A stretch of DNA of 6,006 nucleotides from SIG607 sp045590395 (GTDB lineage: Bacteria; Bacillota; Clostridia; Oscillospirales; Acutalibacteraceae), in the NCBI GenBank assembly GCA_045590395.1, contig JAZNQX010000129.1, forward strand, positions 1 through 6,006, in the 5' to 3' direction. The position numbers and the translations under genes are program-made. Positions 1 through 3,847 of the stretch are shown here, piece after piece. Positions within the stretch are counted from its first letter, which is position 1. Each line of letters opens with the position of its first letter. The notes beneath the pieces are model-generated. The model ran no database searches, was not told the origin of the DNA, and worked only from the letters and a program-made list of their open reading frames with translations.

Positions 1-306
1 TTCAGTTTGTTTGATTCGGAAATTGAATTTGCAGATTATGTGAAAATGACAATTGCAAAGGATTTATATAAAAATAGAAATGTGTCTTTAGAACATTGTG
101 CAGCGATTGCAGAGATGTCGGCACAGGCATTTGCAAAGTGTTTGGAAGAAATAGAAATTCCGTCTTTTGTATTTGAATCGGATGCTGAGTTGAAGGAAAA
201 ATTAGAACTGGGTTATGCGGATGTGCTTGCCGGAAGAGTGAAGCCTGCAAAGGAGACATTTGAAGAGATTAGAAAGCGGATGTTAAAAGATTTAGGGGAG
301 GAGTGA
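1..306 (+). CDS. UPF0175/RelB-like antitoxin-type small protein (5' end at or beyond window edge)
   Basis: The frame is open to the left edge. A TTG at position 7 could start a 99-residue protein, but with six bases upstream no ribosome binding site can be judged, so the true start may lie outside. Counting from that TTG, residues 8-56 follow the UPF0175 pattern: a helix with DYVKMTIAKDLYKN, then a helix-turn-helix-like part, VSLEHCAAIAEMS (26-38), then AFAKCLEEIEIPSF. UPF0175 proteins are usually antitoxin-type DNA-binding proteins. Residues 57-92 (SDAELKEKLELGYADVLAGR, then KPAKETFEEIRKRM) resemble the toxin-wrapping tail of RelB/Phd-type antitoxins. The stop (TGA 304-306) lies in the ribosome binding region of the next gene, so translation is probably coupled. 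No RelE or PIN toxin follows; the next gene is an AlbA_2/ATPase protein. Family assignment is by recalled motif pattern; the function as antitoxin is inference. Confidence 0.72.
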   Translation, partial: FSLFDSEIEFADYVKMTIAKDLYKNRNVSLEHCAAIAEMSAQAFAKCLEEIEIPSFVFESDAELKEKLELGYADVLAGRVKPAKETFEEIRKRMLKDLGEE

Positions 307-311
307 TAAGA

Positions 312-1793
312 GTGCCGAATATATTTGACCTTTCACAGTTTGATGAATACAGAGAAGACAATAGGAGGGAAGTGAAAAAGGCCACCGGTGGTTTGCCGGT
401 TTCTTTATGGGACACGTATTCTGCGTTTGCGAACTGTTACGGAGGTGTCATTATCCTTGGGGTTAAGGAAGAAAAAGACGGCAGTTGGCAAACTACCGGA
501 CTTCGGAATGCATCAAGACTTCGGAAGGAATTTTGGGATGGGATTAATAGTTCCAAGAAGGTGAGTTTCAACCTTCTTTCGGAAGAGGATGTGCAGACGT
601 ATGAGGTTGGGGATAATAAAGATGTTATCATGGTTATTTATGTGCCTATGGCAAAGCGGGAGCAGAAGCCGGTGTACATCAACAATGATATTTTCAACGG
701 GACCTTTCGGCGCAATTTTGAGGGAGATTATCATTGTACCAGATTGCAGGTTAAGACTATGCTTCGCGACCAGACGGAGCGCACCATGGACATGGAAGTG
801 CTGGATAAAGTGCCGATGGAGGATTTAAATTATGATACCGTTCACGGATATCGTAACAGCCATCGTTCCTTGAAAGAGGGTCATCCTTTTGAACGTTTGA
901 GTGATCATGAATATCTGAGAAGTATCGGAGCGGCCGGTATTTCTGGGGAGGATGGGAAGCTGCATCCTACGGCGGCAGGCATGTTGATGTTTGGCGACGA
1001 GTACAATATTGTTCGTCATTTTCCGGAGTATTTCTTAGACTATAGAGAAGAATTGGATCCGACAACACGTTGGAGTGACAGATTACAGTCCAGCTCCGGT
1101 GAATGGTCCGGAAATGTATGTGACTTCTATTTTAGGGTTTATAATAAGATTATCAAGGATATTAAGGTGCCGTTTAAAATGGTTGGTGGTGAGCGTATTG
1201 ACGATACTCCGGTACATAAGGCACTTCGTGAGGCTTTGGCGAATTGTTTGATTAACGCGGACTATCACGGCTTACGCGGTGTTGTTATCCGTAAGGAACC
1301 GGATAAGCTCATTTTTGCGAATCCGGGTTATGTCAGAACCGGTAAAAGGCAGATGCGTCTTGGCGGTGAATCCGATCCGCGAAACAAAGCCCTTATGAAA
1401 ATGTTTAATCTTATCAATATCGGGGAACGTGCCGGAAGCGGTGTACCAAACATCTTTAATGTTTGGGCAGACGAGGGTTGGGAAGAGCCGGTGATTGAGG
1501 AAAGGTTTGATCCGGATAGAACGGTACTGGTACTTTCGTTCAAGAAAAAACAAGCGATAAAAACAAGCGATAAAAAACAAGCGATAAAAACAAACGATAA
1601 AAAACAAGCGAAGAAAACAGCAGATAACATTGGAAAAATCAGAAATTATCTTGAGCAGAATGGAGAATCAAAAGCAAGCGACATAGCTGAATATATTGGT
1701 TTGAGCCAGTCAAGAACAAGAGTATTACTGAATGAGATGGAAGATGTTGTGACTATTGGAGAAAATCGAAATAGAACATATCAGTTGAAATAG
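312..1793 (+). CDS. AlbA_2 (Schlafen-type) / GHKL ATP-binding protein with C-terminal winged helix
   Basis: A 493-residue protein. I chose GTG 312 because AGGGGAGG (294-301) is 10 bases upstream; an in-frame GTG at 303 would be only one base from it. Residues about 10-130 match the AlbA_2 (divergent AAA-4) domain, with REVKKATGGLP, then a W-TYSAFANCYGG core (33-45) and IILGV. Residues about 300-395 look like a GHKL ATPase-type (HATPase_c_4) domain: REALANCLINADYHG (306-320) as the N-box, FANPG, and GERAGSG (371-377) as a glycine motif. Residues 412-438 are three copies of a nine-residue lysine-rich repeat (KKQAIKTSD type). Residues about 440-493 form a winged helix (ASDIAEYIGLSQSRTRVLL). This family is annotated as ATP-binding or putative DNA-binding regulator and is common in accessory regions; its biochemical role is poorly known. 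The layout fits a DNA-binding, ATP-responsive regulator or effector, which is inference. It sits between the antitoxin-type gene and a DUF2442 gene. Confidence 0.9.
   Translation: MPNIFDLSQFDEYREDNRREVKKATGGLPVSLWDTYSAFANCYGGVIILGVKEEKDGSWQTTGLRNASRLRKEFWDGINSSKKVSFNLLSEEDVQTYEVGDNKDVIMVIYVPMAKREQKPVYINNDIFNGTFRRNFEGDYHCTRLQVKTMLRDQTERTMDMEVLDKVPMEDLNYDTVHGYRNSHRSLKEGHPFERLSDHEYLRSIGAAGISGEDGKLHPTAAGMLMFGDEYNIVRHFPEYFLDYREELDPTTRWSDRLQSSSGEWSGNVCDFYFRVYNKIIKDIKVPFKMVGGERIDDTPVHKALREALANCLINADYHGLRGVVIRKEPDKLIFANPGYVRTGKRQMRLGGESDPRNKALMKMFNLINIGERAGSGVPNIFNVWADEGWEEPVIEERFDPDRTVLVLSFKKKQAIKTSDKKQAIKTNDKKQAKKTADNIGKIRNYLEQNGESKASDIAEYIGLSQSRTRVLLNEMEDVVTIGENRNRTYQLK
1545..1611 (+). repeat. Short tandem repeat inside the AlbA_2/ATPase gene (27-bp unit of 14 + 13 bp half-units)
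   Basis: Five consecutive half-units of the form A(5-6)CAAGCGAT occupy 1545-1558 (14 bp), 1559-1571 (13), 1572-1585 (14), 1586-1598 (13, with CAAACGAT) and 1599-1611 (13 bases seen, then diverging). Two half-units make 27 bp, so the protein shows a nine-residue repeat, while each half-unit is read in a different frame (QAI in one, TSD in the next). The tract links the ATPase domain to the winged helix. Confidence 0.93.
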
Positions 1794-1805
1794 GAGGTGT
1801 CCGCA

Positions 1806-2039
1806 ATGTTGAGACCGACTGCAAATGCTGTTAAGGCAAAAGAAAACTATTTGATAGAGGTTACCTTTGATAATGGTGAGGTCAAGACTTTTGACGTGAA
1901 GCCATACATCAAAGGCTCTTGGTATGGACAATTAAAGGATGTGAGTTATTTCAGTGCAGTTTCAACCGACGGCTATACTGTCGTGTGGCCGGATGGACAG
2001 GATTTGTGTCCGGATGAGTTGTATGCGCTGAGTGTATAA
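1806..2039 (+). CDS. DUF2442 domain-containing protein
   Basis: A 77-residue protein. ATG 1806 is preferred because AGGAGG (1792-1797), which overlaps the stop codon of the previous gene, is 8 bases upstream; the in-frame GTG at 1797 lies within that site. Nearly the whole protein fits DUF2442: VTFDNGEVKTFDVKPYIKG in the first half, a middle with LKDVSYFSAVST, and the conserved end TVVWPDGQDLCPDELYAL. DUF2442 is a small domain of unknown biochemical function. In many genomes it is next to DUF4160 genes in a toxin-antitoxin-like pair; no DUF4160 gene is seen here, and the partner is the AlbA_2/ATPase gene. The close packing points to co-transcription with the two genes before it. Family call is firm; role is unknown. 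Confidence 0.85.
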   Translation: MLRPTANAVKAKENYLIEVTFDNGEVKTFDVKPYIKGSWYGQLKDVSYFSAVSTDGYTVVWPDGQDLCPDELYALSV

Positions 2040-2075
2040 TATTTTAGAAGGACGTGTTTGGCGAGAGAAAGAGAA

Positions 2076-2108
2076 TGTCACTCAAATGTCACCCAAGGTG
2101 TCACTCAA
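2076..2108 (+). repeat. Three short direct repeats, TGTCAC(T/C)CAA
   Basis: TGTCACTCAA at 2076-2085, TGTCACCCAA at 2087-2096 and TGTCACTCAA at 2099-2108 lie head to tail, with start spacings of 11 and 12 bases. They follow the DUF2442 stop and precede the small ORF at 2162. The near-helical spacing would allow a protein to bind the repeats on one face of the DNA. They could equally be the relic of a repetitive coding linker, since one frame reads ENVTQMSPKVSLKG. Neither reading is proved. Confidence 0.6.
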
Positions 2109-2161
2109 GGGTGTGTTAATTTGAGAAAGTAGAACGTAGCGCGTAAGGAGGTTGTGATATT

Positions 2162-2314
2162 ATGATGCAGAGTGAAGAAAAAATGTATCTTGTTGCTGAT
2201 GAGACAACGGCACCTTATGAAGACGGAAATAATCCGTTTGTAAGAACGGAAAAGGATGAAGAGTTTGATTTAAAAGTAGCAGAAAAGTTCGGGTTGGTTA
2301 TGGAGAATGCATGA
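2162..2314 (+). CDS. Small acidic protein of unknown function, 50 residues
   Basis: ATG 2162 (or the next codon, ATG 2165) follows a near-perfect Shine-Dalgarno sequence, AAGGAGG at 2145-2151, by 10 bases. The ORF runs 50 codons to TGA 2312-2314. The protein is acidic, with YLVADETTAPYEDGNNPF in the first half and a charged helix-like second half (KDEEFDLKVAEKFGLVMENA). It has no signal peptide, membrane segment or cysteine. I do not recognise a family. It lies 122 bases after the DUF2442 gene on the same strand and is followed by a hairpin and a likely terminator, so it could be the last gene of that cluster or a separate small unit. The strong ribosome binding site and the downstream terminator are the main reasons to believe it is expressed. 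It could also be a truncated remnant of a longer gene. Confidence 0.55.
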   Translation: MMQSEEKMYLVADETTAPYEDGNNPFVRTEKDEEFDLKVAEKFGLVMENA

Positions 2315-2332
2315 TTCTTTTTGGCAAGCAGG

Positions 2333-2357
2333 ATTTTCTACTCAGTGCGTAGAAAAT
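2333..2357. repeat. Inverted repeat, 9-bp stem with 7-base loop
   Basis: ATTTTCTAC (2333-2341) and GTAGAAAAT (2349-2357) are perfectly complementary around the loop TCAGTGC. It starts 18 bases after the small ORF stop. There is no T tract after it, so it is not a normal terminator alone; it may be an RNA 3'-end stabilising hairpin or an operator-like palindrome. Confidence 0.7.
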
Positions 2358-2391
2358 TGGCACTTGGTGAGTGGCGAAATGGAACAATTTT

Positions 2392-2418
2392 AAGAGGCTC
2401 CGCACTGCGTAGCTTTTT
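2392..2418 (+). terminator. Likely Rho-independent terminator after the small ORF
   Basis: AAGAGGCT (2392-2399) pairs with AGCTTTTT (2411-2418) using two G-U pairs. Inside it, CGC (2401-2403) pairs with GCG (2407-2409) around the triloop ACT, with one C/T mismatch between the two stems. The five T residues at 2414-2418 are partly in the stem. It would end transcripts from the cluster at the left. The G-U pairs and short T run make it moderate in strength. It shares TGCGTAG with the hairpin before it. Confidence 0.5.
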
Positions 2419-2428
2419 GAAAGTAGAT

Positions 2429-2502
2429 GCCTTTATTGGTTAAATGGTTAGAACAGTCCACTTCCTAAGTTGATTCTTGCTATGTACTGCATACCTTCTC
2501 CA
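2429..2502 (+). pseudogene. Decayed tRNA-Arg(CCU)-like sequence
   Basis: Positions 2438-2473 look like the D and anticodon arms of a tRNA: a D-loop with AAATGGTTAG, then a stem TCCAC (2457-2461), a seven-base loop TTCCTAA carrying anticodon CCT, and GTTGA (2469-2473), with one C/T mismatch. The next 5 bases fit a variable loop, and GCTAT/ATACC (2479-2483/2491-2495) pair at four of five positions around a seven-base loop. However, that loop is GTACTGC instead of TTCGANT, the D-stem has one mismatch, and the acceptor arm (GCCTTTA) has no matching 3' strand. It is therefore unlikely to be a working tRNA. tRNA-Arg genes are frequent integration sites, so this may be an attachment-site scar; that is inference. 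Confidence 0.35.
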
Positions 2503-2603
2503 AGAAAAAAAGGGTCTCTTATCCTAGAGATTACTATGCCATTTATTGATTATTAACTAGGCTGCTATCAACAATAGGTAGGACTTTTAAGATTTACTAT
2601 AGG

Positions 2604-2708
2604 ATGACACTGGATGAAATCAGTGCCAGAGCCTATCGTGAGTCCCGAGGACAATACCGCAGACATAAACAATGGGAAGATATTTCCGTGAATGTTTATG
2701 TGATTTAA
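2604..2708 (+). CDS. Doubtful 34-codon ORF, possible gene fragment
   Basis: ATG 2604 to TAA 2706-2708 encodes a basic 34-residue peptide with ISARAYRESRGQYRRHKQW in its middle. The frame is open back to 2550, just after a TGA at 2547-2549. There is no Shine-Dalgarno site at a useful distance: the only AGG is directly before the ATG. The arginine-rich, helix-like composition looks protein-like, but I recognise no family. The 3' part coincides with a strong inverted repeat (2663-2701), which may be why the reading frame looks ordered. It could be a remnant of a longer gene or chance. Confidence 0.22.
   Translation: MTLDEISARAYRESRGQYRRHKQWEDISVNVYVI
2663..2701. repeat. Nested inverted repeat, 9-bp outer stem
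   Basis: ACATAAACA (2663-2671) pairs perfectly with TGTTTATGT (2693-2701). Inside, GGAA (2675-2678) pairs with TTCC (2684-2687) around GATAT. It lies 15 bases before the strong terminator hairpin. The two hairpins together could form the 3' end of a small RNA; no RNA family is recognised. Confidence 0.6.
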
Positions 2709-2716
2709 GAATGATC

Positions 2717-2751
2717 TCCCCTCGCAATTTCGGTTACGAGGGGATTTTTTT
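2717..2751 (+). terminator. Strong Rho-independent terminator
   Basis: TCCCCTCG (2717-2724) pairs perfectly with CGAGGGGA (2737-2744) around a 12-base loop, followed directly by seven T residues (2745-2751). This is a textbook intrinsic terminator for + strand transcription. No convincing gene lies just upstream, so it ends a transcript through the tRNA-like and 34-codon region, or is a relic of a lost gene. Confidence 0.88.
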
Positions 2752-2753
2752 AT

Positions 2754-2888
2754 GGTAAAATTGATTTGCTGAAACAGAACGGCGAATTTGAATTTTCTTC
2801 TCTCTTTGATTGAGTGAAGGCAGAAGAAATTAACTTACTAGAGAATTATCTGTTAGGAGATATTGGGCAATTTAAACGTCTTGCATAA
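2754..2888 (+). pseudogene. Coding-like gene fragment interrupted by TGA
   Basis: The frame from GGT 2754 reads GKIDLLKQNGEFEFSSLFD, then TGA (2811-2813), then VKAEEINLLENYLLGDIGQF and KRLA, ending at TAA 2886-2888. The composition on both sides of the TGA is protein-like (leucine and glutamate alternating as in amphipathic helices), and a TGG to TGA change, as in a former tryptophan codon, would explain the break. There is no start codon with a ribosome binding site. I do not recognise the family. The best reading is a remnant of a lost gene, but a chance open frame in AT-rich DNA cannot be excluded. Confidence 0.35.
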
Positions 2889-2891
2889 TAT
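2863..2891 (+). promoter_or_regulatory. Possible sigma-A promoter for the ABC transporter leader
   Basis: TTGGGC (2863-2868) and TAATAT (2886-2891) are 17 bases apart. Each is an imperfect match to the TTGACA and TATAAT boxes (three and four of six). Alternatively CATAAT (2884-2889) serves as -10 with a short 15-base spacer. A transcript would begin near 2897, giving a leader of about 180 bases before the ATPase gene, with a terminator hairpin inside it. Weak by sequence alone. Confidence 0.28.
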
Positions 2892-2939
2892 ATGCATGGC
2901 GTATGCTATTCTTGGAGAAAAGATTTATTTGGGATTCAT

Positions 2940-2981
2940 ATGTCGAAAAACTTGATTTTAAGCGGATGCTACGGAAAGTAG
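2940..2981 (+). CDS. Possible leader peptide ORF, 13 residues, overlapping the terminator
   Basis: ATG 2940 opens a short frame, MSKNLILSGCYGK, with TAG at 2979-2981. The ORF covers the whole 5' arm and the loop of the terminator hairpin and ends two bases into its 3' arm. Only a weak GGGA (2931-2934) serves as ribosome binding site. Such ORFs in front of antibiotic-resistance transporters can control termination through a stalled ribosome. This is a hypothesis from layout, and short ORFs like this are common by chance. Confidence 0.15.
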   Translation: MSKNLILSGCYGK

Positions 2982-2993
2982 CGTCCGCTTTTT
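2960..2993 (+). terminator. Strong Rho-independent terminator or attenuator upstream of the ABC operon
   Basis: AAGCGGATGCTAC (2960-2972) pairs with GTAGCGTCCGCTT (2978-2990), 13 pairs with a single T-G wobble, around the loop GGAAA, and continues into T residues to 2993. It stands 85 bases before the ATPase start codon on the same strand. It either ends transcription from the left or works as an attenuator in the leader of the ABC operon. Confidence 0.87.
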
Positions 2994-3078
2994 GATTTGT
3001 AAACAGGTGTTGGTGGTGCTACTTTTTCATTTTGTGTAAGATGCGAGTGTAAATCAAAATGCTGATGGAGGTATTGCT

Positions 3079-3846
3079 ATGAGCAACAAAAAAGAAATCA
3101 TTATCAAGGCAACTAAACTTAAAAAGAGTTTTATCACAGGTGACACAGAACAGACAATTTTTGAAAATCTAGACCTTAATATATATAGGGGTGACTTCAC
3201 TGTGATTATGGGTAGTTCAGGTGCAGGCAAGTCCACACTGATGTACTCCCTTTCGGGAATGGACAGGCCCAGCTCGGGCGAGGTTGTTTGGAACGACAAA
3301 ACAATTACATCTTTAAGTGATGATAGGCTGGCAATTTTCAGACGAAAGAACTGTGGTTTTGTTTTTCAGCAAATCTATCTTCTTGATAAGATGAGCCTTA
3401 TGGATAATGTACTTACGGCGAGTGCATTGTCAGGAGCAAGCAAAAAGGACTCAGTGAAATACGCCAAAGAGCTTTTCGAGCTTGTTAATATTCCTGAGAT
3501 AACACGCAAAAAGTTCCCATCTCAGGTGTCGGGAGGTGAGGCTCAGCGAGCAGGCATTGTAAGAGCGGTTATAAATAAACCGGAGATTCTCTTTGCCGAT
3601 GAGCCCACAGGTGCACTGAACTCAAATAACTCAACTGCGGTTCTTGATGTTTTTACAAAGCTTCATAATGATGGTCAGAGCATTATATTGGTAACTCATG
3701 ACAAGAAAACAGCATTAAGGGGAAACCGTGTGTTGTATGTTAAGGACGGCAAGATCTACGGTGAGTGTGACCTTGGGGGTTATACAAATGACAGTAAAGA
3801 CCGTGAAGCAAAGCTAAACAACTTTTTAACAGAAATGGGATGGTAA
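3079..3846 (+). CDS. ABC transporter ATP-binding protein (MacB/LolD/BceA type)
   Basis: A 255-residue cytoplasmic ATPase that powers the FtsX-type permease encoded next to it. ATG 3079 has TGGAGG (3066-3071) 7 bases upstream. All ABC motifs are present: Walker A GSSGAGKST (45-53), Q-loop GFVFQQIYLL (93-102), signature VSGGEAQRAGIVRA (150-163), Walker B ILFADEPT (170-177) and H-loop VTHD (205-208). The signature reads VSGGEAQ instead of the common LSGGEQQ, and the D-loop is GALNS with Asn181 where the canonical SALD motif has aspartate; to my knowledge asparagine here is not rare in this family. Length and motif spacing are normal for the family. The stop is one base before the permease start, so the two are co-translated. 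Family members export or remove antimicrobial peptides, macrolides or lipoproteins; the substrate here is unknown. The last 30 residues are charged and less typical. Confidence 0.96.
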   Translation: MSNKKEIIIKATKLKKSFITGDTEQTIFENLDLNIYRGDFTVIMGSSGAGKSTLMYSLSGMDRPSSGEVVWNDKTITSLSDDRLAIFRRKNCGFVFQQIYLLDKMSLMDNVLTASALSGASKKDSVKYAKELFELVNIPEITRKKFPSQVSGGEAQRAGIVRAVINKPEILFADEPTGALNSNNSTAVLDVFTKLHNDGQSIILVTHDKKTALRGNRVLYVKDGKIYGECDLGGYTNDSKDREAKLNNFLTEMGW

Positions 3847-3847
3847 T

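Noticed and set aside
303..311. GTG 303 as start of the AlbA_2/ATPase gene, forming a GTGA overlap with the previous stop
   Set aside because: It is only one base from the Shine-Dalgarno core AGGGGAGG, while GTG 312 has a 10-base spacing. Coupled reinitiation at 303 remains possible but changes only three residues.
1545..1611. Programmed -1 frameshift at A-rich slippery sites
   Set aside because: The A runs are not in the phase that puts an A AAA AAC or A AAA AAG heptamer over the codons, and no product in the other frame makes sense.
1272..1630. Two overlapping minus-strand ORFs of 100-111 codons
   Set aside because: They are antisense shadows of the ATPase gene; their phenylalanine- and cysteine-rich repeats are simply the complement of the lysine-rich tandem repeat.
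2076..2108. Short CRISPR-like array
   Set aside because: The repeats are 10 bases with one or two bases between them, and there are no spacers or cas genes.
2960..2993. Bidirectional terminator
   Set aside because: On the minus strand the stem is followed by AAAATC, not a T tract, and no minus-strand gene ends here.
2903..2995. 30-codon ORF overlapping the terminator
   Set aside because: There is no ribosome binding site, and the frame is forced by the hairpin sequence; the shorter ORF at 2940 is a slightly better leader candidate.
2315..3078. Insertion sequence or group II intron in the gene-poor gap
   Set aside because: I found no transposase or reverse transcriptase fragment, no matched terminal repeats and no domain V-like motif.
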